NCBI GenBank assembly: GCA_964439265.1
Contig: CAYTOA010000020.1
Coordinates: forward strand, 1-64,000
DNA from: JAGVPT01 sp964439265
GTDB lineage: Bacteria; Bacteroidota; Ignavibacteria; UBA10030; UBA8401
DNA length: 64,000 nucleotides
Reading direction: 5' to 3'
The notes below the pieces were generated by a model that was given only the letters and a program-made list of their open reading frames with translations, was not told the origin of the DNA and searched no databases. Position 1 is the first letter of the stretch; each line of letters starts with the position of its first letter. The translations under genes and the position numbers were made by a program. Shown piece after piece: positions 43,480 to 52,478 of the stretch.

Positions 43480-44939
43480 CCGACATCCTCCTCACGCATT
43501 CATATTTTATTCGTTTCGATCCGAAACAGGCAAAAGCGATGATGCCGTACCCGCCGCTGGGGACGCTGTACGCAGCAAGCTACCTGGACAAGCTCCGCTT
43601 CTCCGTAGCGTTATTCGACACCATGCTCGCCAAATCGGAAGAGGAGCTCCGAAGCGTGCTTCAGCAGCACCGCCCCGCCGTTGTCGCCATCTATGACGAC
43701 GATTTTAATTATCTCAACAAGATGTGCCTGAGCAGGATGAGGGAAGCCGCCTTTACGATGGCGCATATCGCAAAAGAGTTCGGCTGTTTTGTTGTCGTTC
43801 ACGGTTCCGATGCAACCGACCACGCCGGAGAATACCTTGATCATTCGGCGGATGCCGTCATCATCGGCGAAGGCGAGGAAACGCTCGCTGAGGTGTGCCG
43901 GCATCTCATTCGGAATCATTCGTCAGACCTGAAATCGATTTCCGGCGTTGCCTTCCTGGAGAATGGTGCGGTAGTGCGCACACCCCGCCGTCAGCTTCTA
44001 AAAAACCTGGATGAACTCCCTTTGCCGGCATGGCACTTACTCGATGCATCCTCATACGAAAACGCGTGGAGAAAACGCCACGGATATTTTTCCATCAATA
44101 TCGTGACCACCCGCGGATGTCCGTACCATTGCAACTGGTGCGCCAAGCCGATCTACGGTCAGGTCTACAATTCCCGCTCGCCTGAAAACGTTGTACAGGA
44201 AATCAAATTGCTTCAGCAGACCTTGAAACCCGACCACATCTGGTTTGCGGACGATATTTTTGGATTGAAGCCGGGCTGGGTCGAACAATTCGCAGACCTG
44301 ATGGAGCGTGAAAAGATCACGATCCGATTCAAGATCCAATCACGCGCAGACCTGCTTCAGCAGAAGGATACGGTCGAAGCGCTTGCACGCGCTGGGTGCA
44401 CTGAGGTCTGGATAGGTGCGGAATCCGGGTCTCAAAAGATCCTGGATTCGATGGAGAAAGGAACGACCATCGCTCAAATTTACAAAGCACGCGCGCTGCT
44501 GAAAAAATCCGGCATGCGCACGTCGTTGTTCCTGCAGTTCGGTTATCCCGGCGAAAACAAGGACGATATCGATGCAACGCTGCGCATGGTGAAAGAGCTT
44601 CTGCCCGACGACCTCGGCATCTCGATATCCTACCCTCTGCCGGGAACAAAATTTTATGAAAAGGTAAAGGCGGAACTTCGGGAGAAAAAGAATTGGGTGG
44701 ATTCGGACGACCTTTCGCTGATGTTTCGCGGAACATACTCGGCGGCGTACTACAGAAAACTCCACCGCTACGTGCATAAACTCTTCCGGTTCAGGAAGGC
44801 CCTCAAACTTCTCCCCGAAATGAGTGCATGGAAAACTTTGTCCGACCGCGCAAAGATGAGAGCGCTGCTCTCGATCTTTTATTTCGCTCCTGCGGCACTT
44901 CTGGACAGATGTCAACTCTATTACCTCGCGCGCGAATGA
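43476..44939 (+). CDS. B12-binding-domain radical SAM protein
   Basis: 487 residues: an N-terminal cobalamin-binding Rossmann domain (about 1-150, with MMPYPPLGTLYAASYL and GEGEETLAEV) followed by a radical SAM core with the CX3CX2C cluster motif at Cys215, 219 and 222 (TTRGCPYHCNWC) and WIGAESGSQKILDSMEKG. The C-terminal part is basic and helical. Such enzymes perform methylation or ring rearrangement on unactivated carbon, as in hopanoid, lipid or natural-product synthesis. The cobalamin DXHXXG motif is not apparent, as in many members of this family. It is coupled to genes on both sides. Substrate unknown. Confidence 0.88.
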   Translation: MTDILLTHSYFIRFDPKQAKAMMPYPPLGTLYAASYLDKLRFSVALFDTMLAKSEEELRSVLQQHRPAVVAIYDDDFNYLNKMCLSRMREAAFTMAHIAKEFGCFVVVHGSDATDHAGEYLDHSADAVIIGEGEETLAEVCRHLIRNHSSDLKSISGVAFLENGAVVRTPRRQLLKNLDELPLPAWHLLDASSYENAWRKRHGYFSINIVTTRGCPYHCNWCAKPIYGQVYNSRSPENVVQEIKLLQQTLKPDHIWFADDIFGLKPGWVEQFADLMEREKITIRFKIQSRADLLQQKDTVEALARAGCTEVWIGAESGSQKILDSMEKGTTIAQIYKARALLKKSGMRTSLFLQFGYPGENKDDIDATLRMVKELLPDDLGISISYPLPGTKFYEKVKAELREKKNWVDSDDLSLMFRGTYSAAYYRKLHRYVHKLFRFRKALKLLPEMSAWKTLSDRAKMRALLSIFYFAPAALLDRCQLYYLARE

Positions 44940-45763
44940 TGACAATGACCGGCATCGAGTCCTCTCTTAATGTGGAAGAAGCGCGGCGTGCATTTTCCGC
45001 CCAGGCTCCTCATTTCGATTCCTACGAGAAGAATAACGTTATCCTCCAGTGGATGCGCCGCCAGGTGCACAAACATGTCGAAGAATACCTTCCCGCCGGT
45101 GGTTCGATCTTCGAAATAAACGCGGGAACGGGCATCGACGCCGTGTATTTTGCGCGCAAGGGACATCCTGTCTTCGCGATCGACAATGCAGATGGGATGC
45201 TGCGCGAGATGGAGCAGAAGATTCACACATTGCATCTGGAAGACAGGATTCGTTTTGAATGCTGTTCATTTACAGATATAGACAGGCTTCCGGAACATCA
45301 ATATGATCATGTCTTTTCAAATTTCGGCGGATTGAACTGCATTGGGGACCTCTGCTCGGTGACCGACAAACTCCCGCGCTTTCTAAAATCAGGATCGATG
45401 GTAACTTTTGTGATCATGCCTCATATTTGTCCCTGGGAGATGCTTCACTTCCTTACGGGAAATTCGGCGCTGGCATTCAGAAGGCTCTCAAAAGAGGGGA
45501 CTGCGGCTCATATTGAAGGTCATCACTTTCTTACGTACTATCATTCACCGCGGAAGGTTACCGAGAGTTTTGATCAGAGATTCAGGCTTGTCAAGCTGCG
45601 CGGGCTTGCAGCTCTTTCGCCGCCGCCGTATATGGCGGAATTTGCGGAACATCACCCCAGGTTTTACGGTGTATTAACGGGTCTGGACGAACGGCTTTCC
45701 ACTCTTCCCCCCTTTAACCGATGGGCGGATCACGTTGTCATCACGCTGCAATATTTCGCGTGA
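44936..45763 (+). CDS. SAM-dependent methyltransferase
   Basis: A class I methyltransferase of about 275 residues; the ATG at 44936 overlaps the upstream stop (ATGA), with further in-frame ATGs at 44939 and 44945. SAM-binding motif IFEINAGTGIDAVYFARKG (near 60-78) with Ile/Asn variation from the common VLDLGCGTG, the acidic strand end FAIDNADGML, then HVFSNFGGLNCI. The C-terminal half is a lid rich in His and Phe. It is the third gene of a coupled set with the nucleotidyltransferase and the B12-radical SAM enzyme, so it likely modifies the same unknown product. Confidence 0.82.
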   Translation: MMTMTGIESSLNVEEARRAFSAQAPHFDSYEKNNVILQWMRRQVHKHVEEYLPAGGSIFEINAGTGIDAVYFARKGHPVFAIDNADGMLREMEQKIHTLHLEDRIRFECCSFTDIDRLPEHQYDHVFSNFGGLNCIGDLCSVTDKLPRFLKSGSMVTFVIMPHICPWEMLHFLTGNSALAFRRLSKEGTAAHIEGHHFLTYYHSPRKVTESFDQRFRLVKLRGLAALSPPPYMAEFAEHHPRFYGVLTGLDERLSTLPPFNRWADHVVITLQYFA

Positions 45764-45828
45764 CGATAGGGACAAGGCCGGCATTCCATATCCCCCTCCC
45801 GTGAGAATATTTCGAAAAGGCTTTATCT

Positions 45829-46395
45829 ATGTTCCCAGCAACGGCGCTTGTTGTTTTCATCCTGGCCTTGAGCGGTGCTGCGTTCTGGATTTTTCATACC
45901 AGAACCCATCGCGTGAAAAGCGAGGCAGTTCTAACCGAAAAGCAATATACCCGGTTGTTGGAATTGGCGGAACACTCTCTAGAATCATCCGACGTACCCG
46001 TCGGGGCGATCCTTTTGTATGAGGGAATGATCGTGGGGGAAGGTTACAATACGGTTTTACGAAACGCGAAGGCGGGGGAACATGCGGAAGTGAATGCCAT
46101 CTCGAACGCCATCGCCGTTATGGGGATTGAAAAGTTTTCTTCGCTCGACCGCAGTTCATTGATTCTCGTGTCGACATTCGAGCCGTGCCTCATGTGCGCC
46201 GGCGCGTTTATCAACTACAACGTTCAAATTGTTTATTTCATGAAGGAAAAGGATCTGGCATATATTGGGAAAGAGGAGGCGCTTTTTTTCCGCTACCTGC
46301 TTCGGCGAAGACAAGTCAGGAATAGGGATGAACAAACTTCGCTTTTTCAAAAACACCCGGATTATCACGACCGGAGAAGAAATACCCATCAGTGA
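45829..46395 (+). CDS. Membrane-anchored CMP/dCMP-type deaminase (TadA-like)
   Basis: A zinc-dependent deaminase of 188 residues. Zinc ligands and the catalytic Glu are in AGEHAEVNAI (His85, Glu87) and FEPCLMCAG (Cys120, Cys123); MCAGAFINYNVQIVYF is TadA-like. The oddity is residues 1-24, a clear hydrophobic segment (ATALVVFILALSGAAFWIFH), so the enzyme is predicted to be membrane-anchored; soluble TadA and cytosine deaminases have none. TadA proper is usually about 150-165 residues with PCxMC as here. It follows the methyltransferase by 65 bases on the same strand. Its last 7 bases overlap the end of the convergent GT4 gene. Substrate (tRNA, nucleoside or a modified product) is undetermined. 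Confidence 0.75.
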   Translation: MFPATALVVFILALSGAAFWIFHTRTHRVKSEAVLTEKQYTRLLELAEHSLESSDVPVGAILLYEGMIVGEGYNTVLRNAKAGEHAEVNAISNAIAVMGIEKFSSLDRSSLILVSTFEPCLMCAGAFINYNVQIVYFMKEKDLAYIGKEEALFFRYLLRRRQVRNRDEQTSLFQKHPDYHDRRRNTHQ

Positions 46396-47513
46396 TGTTC
46401 ATCCGACAATTCTTCGTACAATTTCTTATACTCCGACCACGTCCACTCAGCAGAATGAGATTCCGCGAAGTCGCGATTCGACAGTTGCAACTCGCGAATA
46501 ACATCCGGCTGATTAATAACCTTTTCGATTTTTTCCGCCAACCCCTCGGCGTCACCCGGCGGCACAACAACGCGTTCATCCCCCGCATCTGCAAGCAGGC
46601 CAACGCTGGTACCAAAAACGACCACACCCGATGCAAACGCCTCCATGACAACGACCCCTTCTCCCTCAAACAACGACGTTAACAGTAAAAGATCTGTTTC
46701 CCGCAAAATGGATGGGATTGAGTCGTACGCAACTTTTCCATTCCACTGTAATTTATCATTTACGCCAAGCGCACGGGCATATTGCTCGATCCGGCCGTTC
46801 AGTGCGTCCTGACCTGTAACGGTGAGGCTGCAGTTAACTTTCCGGACAAGGATTGCGAACGCTTTTACGAGTGTATGCGGGTCTTTCACCGTATTGAGAT
46901 TACCGATGAAGCCAAGCCTGAGCGGACTGGAAATGGAATTGGGGCGGAAGACGAATTTTGAAATGTCCACTCCAAATGGAACGACCGAAAGGTGTTTCGA
47001 CGGAACTCTGTTTGCCTCCATCGTACGCTGCTGGAAATTCGTCAGCACGACGGTGCGGTCAGCTTCGCCGATGCACCAACGGATGATTGTTTTGTAAATG
47101 GGGTTCCGCATGCTGCCATATCCAATTGCAGGAAGAAATACAGTATCTCCCCCCGGCAAAGTAACCATACTTGGCACCCGCATCAACTTTCCCGCCAGCA
47201 CCGCGACGAACCCTTGACAGATGACCCAGAACCCGTGGATGACCACAAAGTTTTTTTCTGCGTGGTCTTTCCGTATGCGCCAAAGAAAATAGACTGCTTT
47301 AAGAAATGTACTCCGGCCGACGATCGCAGGGGAAAAAGATATTGAACAGTAATTCGAGACCAGCGACGGGTGAAGCGCTGCGCGTGAAAAGGAGTACACG
47401 CACACGTCGTACGTTCCGGCAATGCGTGAAATCAAATCGACCAGAGAAGGGATGTTATCGTCTTTACCGATGCCCCCCGGAACGAGTATCGCTATGCGCG
47501 GCTTATTCTCCAC
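46389..47513 (-). CDS. Glycosyltransferase family 4
   Basis: A GT-B fold glycosyltransferase of 374 residues. N-terminal IAILVPGGIGKDDNIPSLV, then VTLPGGDTVFLPAIGYG; the C-terminal half has LGFIGNLNTVKDPHTLVKAFAIL, and the EX7E motif in FEGEGVVVMEAFASGVVVFGTSVGG-like sequence. It starts with GTG 47513 overlapping the end of the GT9 gene by 11 bases, so the two are coupled. Together they probably assemble a lipopolysaccharide core or other surface glycan. Its end overlaps the convergent deaminase gene. Confidence 0.88.
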   Translation of the reverse strand: MENKPRIAILVPGGIGKDDNIPSLVDLISRIAGTYDVCVYSFSRAALHPSLVSNYCSISFSPAIVGRSTFLKAVYFLWRIRKDHAEKNFVVIHGFWVICQGFVAVLAGKLMRVPSMVTLPGGDTVFLPAIGYGSMRNPIYKTIIRWCIGEADRTVVLTNFQQRTMEANRVPSKHLSVVPFGVDISKFVFRPNSISSPLRLGFIGNLNTVKDPHTLVKAFAILVRKVNCSLTVTGQDALNGRIEQYARALGVNDKLQWNGKVAYDSIPSILRETDLLLLTSLFEGEGVVVMEAFASGVVVFGTSVGLLADAGDERVVVPPGDAEGLAEKIEKVINQPDVIRELQLSNRDFAESHSAEWTWSEYKKLYEELSDEHH

Positions 47514-48582
47514 TTTGCTTCTTTCTCTCTAAGAGCACTTTTGCCGTTTCAACAATAAATTCTGCGCTGTACCGGGAGAGACATCTCACATCTCCGAAAC
47601 GGCACGTTGGTTGAAGACATTCGCCGCATTCCAAGTCCGATGAGTTTAGGCATACTGACCATTGGCCGAGCGGCCTCGACCATACACTTTTCGTCGACCC
47701 GAACAGCGCAACAACCGGAACTCCGGCAACCCATGCCATATGCATAAGGCCTGAATCTTCCGAGACGACAAGTCCCGCATATTGAAGGATGACGAACGCT
47801 TCGAAAGTTGACGTCTTCCCCACGAGATTGATGATTCTGTTCCCCAATTTTTCTTTCAAGCACGCAGCCTTATCCCGGATCACATCTGTTCCGAGAATTA
47901 AGAACTGTGCCTTCGCGTCCACGCTGGCGATCCATGTGTTCGCAAAACCGAGGAAGTGATCGAGGGGCCAGGACCTGGTTACAAAGCTCCCTGCCGGGTT
48001 CAGGACAACTAGTTTGCCGCTGTCACGATAGCCAGCTTCTCTCAGGATGCTCAATGGGCGGGGATCTTCACTGAGATCGAGACGCGGAAGCGATTGCGGG
48101 AGTGGCCGGGCACTCAGGTTATCGATCGTTCTTCTAGTTCGATCGCCGGCGGAGTTTAAAGAAAAACGGTCAAACTCAGAAAAACTCTTGGGGCGCAGAA
48201 GACGCCGAAGAAGCCGGCTCAGCGAATTCCGCTGGAGGTCGATGACCACGTCGAAATGTTCCTTCCGGAGCCGCGGTACGAGACGCATCGCATTACCAAA
48301 TTGCCGCGCTCGGTTTCTCCCTCCGCCGATCGTGTGAACGGCAGTGAACATCGTCATCCTGCATGGAAGTTCACTAAACTCTTCTCTCGTAAGAAAGTGG
48401 AATTCGGTCGAAGGCCAGACCGCACGGAGCGCCTGCAGGTACGGAAATGTAATGACCGTGTCCCCTAATGCCTGGAATCGGATGGCGAGAACTTTTTGGG
48501 GATCGGCGGCACCGCTCCACGGAACGGCGTGAATTGATTCCTTCTTTTCACTGGTTGTCGGTCGCGGGGTCATGTAAGTCAT
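47503..48582 (-). CDS. Glycosyltransferase family 9 (heptosyltransferase-like)
   Basis: 359 residues with the ADP-heptose:LPS heptosyltransferase fold. LAIRFQALGDTVITFPYLQALRAVWP at the N-terminus, DVVIDLQRNSLSRLLRRLL in the middle, LVVLNPAGSFVTRSWPLDHF starting the second domain, and VSEDSGLMHMAWVAGVPVVALFGSTK as the nucleotide-sugar loop. The C-terminal region has a short run of Cys (CLNSSDLECGECLQPTC), common in this family in Bacteroidota. Donor may be heptose or another sugar. It is followed by the GT4 gene in the same operon. In-frame ATGs at 48582 and 48573 are both possible starts. Confidence 0.88.
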   Translation of the reverse strand: MTYMTPRPTTSEKKESIHAVPWSGAADPQKVLAIRFQALGDTVITFPYLQALRAVWPSTEFHFLTREEFSELPCRMTMFTAVHTIGGGRNRARQFGNAMRLVPRLRKEHFDVVIDLQRNSLSRLLRRLLRPKSFSEFDRFSLNSAGDRTRRTIDNLSARPLPQSLPRLDLSEDPRPLSILREAGYRDSGKLVVLNPAGSFVTRSWPLDHFLGFANTWIASVDAKAQFLILGTDVIRDKAACLKEKLGNRIINLVGKTSTFEAFVILQYAGLVVSEDSGLMHMAWVAGVPVVALFGSTKSVWSRPLGQWSVCLNSSDLECGECLQPTCRFGDVRCLSRYSAEFIVETAKVLLERKKQSGE

Positions 48583-48667
48583 GGGGAATATGTATCGGTA
48601 TTTCTTGTCTGGTTATGCCGAGTTGTCTCCGGTGCCCTGAGAAATGCCCGACACTTCCGTACAACAA

Positions 48668-48700
48668 AAATGCGATACATTAAATTCTCGTATCGCATTT
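48668..48700 (-). terminator. Terminator hairpin after the pilin-like gene
   Basis: AAATGCGATAC (48668-48678) and GTATCGCATTT (48690-48700) form a perfect 11-base stem with an 11-base loop. On the minus strand it is followed by TTTTGTTGT, on the plus strand by CAGAAGAAAAAAA, so it should terminate the minus-strand gene whose stop is at 48733. Confidence 0.75.
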
Positions 48701-48732
48701 CAGAAGAAAAAAAATTATTACTTTCGAAAACC

Positions 48733-49146
48733 CTAACTCAGTCTGGAATACTCCGTCGCGTCCGGTACCTGATAAATTCTTTGAAGCGTCCACTTCACTC
48801 CGTTATACTGCAAGATCGCAACCATCGTAACCTGGAACTGGTTGTAAGTTCCGGTTGATGTCACGCGCATCTGTGAGCTTGAAAGACCCGCCGGCCGGTC
48901 TGCGGTGTACGTCACGCTTCCGCCGTTAAAACTTATTGTGCTCGAGGGGAAGCCTGCCGCCGAGTTGCCTCCAACTTCGCCGAGCGCAAACTTTACTCCT
49001 GAGTTTGAGATCTGCCGTGCATCGTCATGGTAAGCCTGCGACTGCGCAACGCCGTAGATAGCCTGATCAGTCGACGTAAACAGCAACGTATACATTCCGA
49101 TCATCACGTACGCACCGAGACCTATGATAACTTTCGATGTTCCCAA
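48733..49146 (-). CDS. Small membrane-anchored, pilin/PilX-like protein of unknown function
   Basis: 137 residues with an N-terminal hydrophobic helix (VIIGLGAYVMIGMYTLLFTS) and a mature, Ser/Thr/Gly-rich extracytoplasmic part rich in beta strands (TISFNGGSVTYTADRP, MRVTSTGTYNQFQVTMVAILQYNG). The arrangement recalls minor pseudopilins of the PilX kind, but no leader-peptidase cleavage motif is obvious. The start is TTG 49146, supported by GAGGG about 6 bases upstream; no ATG would leave the helix intact. A terminator follows. Not linked to other pilus genes here, so function stays open. Confidence 0.6.
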   Translation of the reverse strand: MGTSKVIIGLGAYVMIGMYTLLFTSTDQAIYGVAQSQAYHDDARQISNSGVKFALGEVGGNSAAGFPSSTISFNGGSVTYTADRPAGLSSSQMRVTSTGTYNQFQVTMVAILQYNGVKWTLQRIYQVPDATEYSRLS

Positions 49147-49428
49147 TTACAACCCTCAGTTAGTTTGGCTTGCCTACAAATGAAAGAGTTCGGTTCCTTT
49201 CCTTGCAACTGTGTAATAAGATAAGCGATGTCGTCAAAAAAACAATGGTGTAGATCACGTATTTATGAAACTACGGTATTGACGGGAGAACGCGTAAATT
49301 CGCTCAAAAAACGCTATTTCAGGGATTGAACTCTAACAGCGTCAACCAAGCATAGTTTTCGCAAAGTGCCAATTGCCAAAGAATTGGTAAGAAATGCGGT
49401 AAAAGTACCTATCTGGTCTGAAAGCACG
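49147..49428. other. Spacer between the pilin-like gene and the RND operon end
   Basis: No gene in 282 bases. TTTTTTTGACG on the minus strand near 49228-49238 followed by TTATCTTATTAC could be a promoter for the pilin-like gene, but spacing is poor. No strong terminator for the RND operon is seen. Confidence 0.3.
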
Positions 49429-52400
49429 CTATCGACGCAATATTCTATAAATAAGCGGCAATCCGAAGAAAAGTATCAGGCTGGAAACAGAGAATCCACC
49501 AATCACAGCGATGGCGAGCGGCTGCTGCATCTGCGCGCCAGCTCCAATTCCTAATGAGAGAGGTAAAAGTGCAAAAACAGCAGCTAGTGTTGTCATCAGG
49601 ATCGGCCTCACGCGAACGGATGCAGCGCGCACCAAGGATTCCTCAAGGTCGATTCCCTGGGTATTCAATATTTTTACCTGGTGAAGAACAAAAATGGCAT
49701 TCTCAGCGACGATGCCGATGATCATGATGACGCCGACAAAGCTGGAGATATTAAACGTCACGCCGGTGATCCACAACGCGCCAAGCACTCCGAATAATGA
49801 AAGAATGTTCACCACGAAAATCGAAACCGGCACAGCGAATTCGCCAAACTCAAACAGGAGTACAATAAAGACAAGCAAGAAGGCCGCAATGGCGACGAGA
49901 AAAAGTCCGCGAAAGGATTCCTGCTGAGTTTGGTAGACGCCGCCGAATTCCATCGTCATTCCCTGAGGAACATGAAATTCTTTTCCGAGTTTCTTCTTGA
50001 TATCGTCCACGGTGCTTCCGAGATCGCGCTGCGATATCCGGGCCGTGACGGCTACGAACTGCCGCAGCCGTTCACGGTCAAGCTCTGCCTGTCCGGACGT
50101 CGTACGGATCGCGGCGATGCTTGTAAGCGGAACAAGAACTCCGCTCGTATTGATAAGCCGCAGTTTTTCAAGAGCGTTAATGTCGGTCCTGTAGCTGTCC
50201 GGGAATCGAACGCGGATCCCGATAAGTTTTTCTCCTTTTTGTATTTTACTTTCCCCTTCGCCCCGCATGATCGTTTCCAGCTGATCTCTCACGTCTCCCG
50301 GGTTGAATCCGGCAATCGACGCCCTTGCGGGATCGACGTCCACGATCAATGAAGGACCGGAGATCACGATGCCGTCAAACGCGTCGACGACACCCGGGAC
50401 CGTTTCGATCAGTTCTTTTACCTCTTTCGCTTTTGCGCGAAGGATCTCCGCATCGTCCCCAAAAAGCTTAATCTCAACGGGCGAAGGGTTATTCGTCAAA
50501 TCTCCGATGACGTCCATCATGAGCTGACCGAAATCGATCTGAAGGTTCGGCTCGGTCGCTTCAATTTTACCGCGCACTTCGTCGATCACTTCTTCGATGG
50601 TTCGCGACCGCTTCTTTCTGAGTTTGACGAGATAATCGCCGTTGTTCACTTCCGTCAAGAAAAATCCCATTTGTGTCCCGGTCCGCCGGGAATACGATTC
50701 AACCTCCGGGACGGACATGATGATTTTTTCCACTTGCATCAGCAGCCGGTTTGTTTCGCCGAGGGAGGTGCCGGGCGGAGACGTGTAATCCAGAACAAAT
50801 GCCCCCTCGTCCATGCGAGGCATGAAGTCACTGCCGATGTTGAGATACAAAAGATACGTCGCGAACACTACTGCGAGCGAAACGGGAAGGATGACCCATC
50901 GGTATCTCAGGAGTATTCGAAGAGTCCGTTCATACCATTGAAGAATTCTTGAAACGCGTTGATGGCGGCCGACCTCGTGCGCAATTTCCGTTTCCCGGAT
51001 TAAGAACATCGAAAGGAGCGGTGCGAGCGTGATGGAGAAGAGAAAAGAAATCAACATTGCCAGCACGACGGTGATGGAAAGGGACGCAAAGAATGCCCCG
51101 GTCACTCCACCGAGAAACGCGAGCGGAATATGAATCACGATGGTGCTGGCAGTCGAACCGATGATCGCGGGCATCAATTGCCGTAGCGACGCCGAGGTGG
51201 TTTCCGCAAACGACAATCGTATGCTGCCGGCGATGGCCCGCTTTGAAAAATGAGTGAAGATGTTCTCGATGACGACGATCGAATCATCGATGATCAAACC
51301 AACGGCAGCGGCGATTCCGCCCAAAGTCATGATGTTGATCGTCAAACCAATTGCAGAAAGGCACGCCATAGTGCACGCGAGCGTTGCGGGAACGACGAGA
51401 AGAATCACCAGGCTGATACGCCAGCTGCGGAGGAATACGAAGATCACGACCATGGCAAGCAGGACACCGATCAGAATGCTGTCGCGCGTACTTGCAATGG
51501 AGCTCATGATAAAATTCCCCTGATCGTAGAAATTCTCAAAATGAACTCCGGCGGGAAGGCTGAGCTTTGCGACTTCCTCCGTGACATTTTTGCCGATCTG
51601 GACGGTGCTTCCGGTCGGCTGCTTGATAATGTTGATCAGCACAGCATCCCGCCCCCGGGCTGTCGTGCGGATAAATTTGTCGGCCACGGAGGCTTTGACC
51701 TCGGCAACGTCCGACACTCTCACCGGAACACCATTCTGGACCGCGACGGTGACCGCTTTGATATCATCCGTCGTCTTCAACAGGCCGGAAACGAGGGAAA
51801 GGTAGAGCTGGTAGTTGTTGTCGACCAGGCCGGTAGAAGAAACGAAATTTGTTTTGTCAATGGCATCCGCCACCTGGCGGATTTCGAGCCGGTACGTCTC
51901 GAGCTTTTCGGGCGAGACGACGACGAGGAATTCGCGCGTATCTCCCCCCGTTATCTCCACTTTTGCAACACCCTTCACCTTCATCAGTGCCGGCCGGATC
52001 TGATAGAGCGCGATGTCGCGCAATTCCACCAGGCTGAGCGTATCCGAAGTCAGACTGTATCCGTGAATCGGAAAAACAGACACGCTCATCTGTTCCGCCT
52101 GAACAGAAGCAGCTGCGGGAAGCACGTTCCGGATGTTTGCGATCCGTCCCTGCAGCAGCTGCAATGTCTGCATTACATTGGAGCCCCAGTCCAGCCCTAT
52201 CGATATTTCCGTTGAACCGCGGCCGGTGATGGATCGCACGACGGTGACGCCCGGAATTGACGACGCGACTTCCTCGAGCGGTTTGGTCACTTCTACCATC
52301 ATTCGTTCGGCGGGTTCTTCGCCGTTATCAGCAAGAACGACGATGCGGGGGAATGTGATATCGGGGAAGAGAGAGATCGGCATGTTGAACATCATCGCGA

Positions 52401-52476
52401 TGCCGGAAACAACAAACACGGCAACGGTGAAGAGCACCGCTTTCGCATGCCGGCGGACGTATTCGAAAAGACCCAT
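49429..52476 (-). CDS. RND efflux transporter permease (AcrB/MexB superfamily)
   Basis: Inner-membrane proton-driven pump subunit, about 1015 residues with 12 membrane helices in the usual 1+5 / 1+5 plan: an N-terminal helix, a large periplasmic loop, helices around IGVLLAMVVIFVFLRSWRISLVILLVVP and GGIAAAVGLIIDDSIVVIENIF (helix 4, with the two Asp of the proton relay in IDDS), and a mirrored second half with GVIMIIGIVAENAIFVLHQVK. The ATG 52476 is preferred with AGGA seven bases upstream; it is 2 bases from the adaptor stop. Operon order is tolC, adaptor, pump. Substrates are not deducible; the sequence resembles the hydrophobic and amphiphilic efflux (HAE-1/CusA-like) range but I do not see the metal-binding Met pattern of CusA. 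Confidence 0.92.
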   Translation of the reverse strand: MGLFEYVRRHAKAVLFTVAVFVVSGIAMMFNMPISLFPDITFPRIVVLADNGEEPAERMMVEVTKPLEEVASSIPGVTVVRSITGRGSTEISIGLDWGSNVMQTLQLLQGRIANIRNVLPAAASVQAEQMSVSVFPIHGYSLTSDTLSLVELRDIALYQIRPALMKVKGVAKVEITGGDTREFLVVVSPEKLETYRLEIRQVADAIDKTNFVSSTGLVDNNYQLYLSLVSGLLKTTDDIKAVTVAVQNGVPVRVSDVAEVKASVADKFIRTTARGRDAVLINIIKQPTGSTVQIGKNVTEEVAKLSLPAGVHFENFYDQGNFIMSSIASTRDSILIGVLLAMVVIFVFLRSWRISLVILLVVPATLACTMACLSAIGLTINIMTLGGIAAAVGLIIDDSIVVIENIFTHFSKRAIAGSIRLSFAETTSASLRQLMPAIIGSTASTIVIHIPLAFLGGVTGAFFASLSITVVLAMLISFLFSITLAPLLSMFLIRETEIAHEVGRHQRVSRILQWYERTLRILLRYRWVILPVSLAVVFATYLLYLNIGSDFMPRMDEGAFVLDYTSPPGTSLGETNRLLMQVEKIIMSVPEVESYSRRTGTQMGFFLTEVNNGDYLVKLRKKRSRTIEEVIDEVRGKIEATEPNLQIDFGQLMMDVIGDLTNNPSPVEIKLFGDDAEILRAKAKEVKELIETVPGVVDAFDGIVISGPSLIVDVDPARASIAGFNPGDVRDQLETIMRGEGESKIQKGEKLIGIRVRFPDSYRTDINALEKLRLINTSGVLVPLTSIAAIRTTSGQAELDRERLRQFVAVTARISQRDLGSTVDDIKKKLGKEFHVPQGMTMEFGGVYQTQQESFRGLFLVAIAAFLLVFIVLLFEFGEFAVPVSIFVVNILSLFGVLGALWITGVTFNISSFVGVIMIIGIVAENAIFVLHQVKILNTQGIDLEESLVRAASVRVRPILMTTLAAVFALLPLSLGIGAGAQMQQPLAIAVIGGFSVSSLILFFGLPLIYRILRR

Positions 52477-52478
52477 GC

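Noticed and set aside
51250..52215. Plus-strand frame of 321 codons inside the RND pump gene
   Set aside because: Shadow of the pump gene with no recognisable domain.
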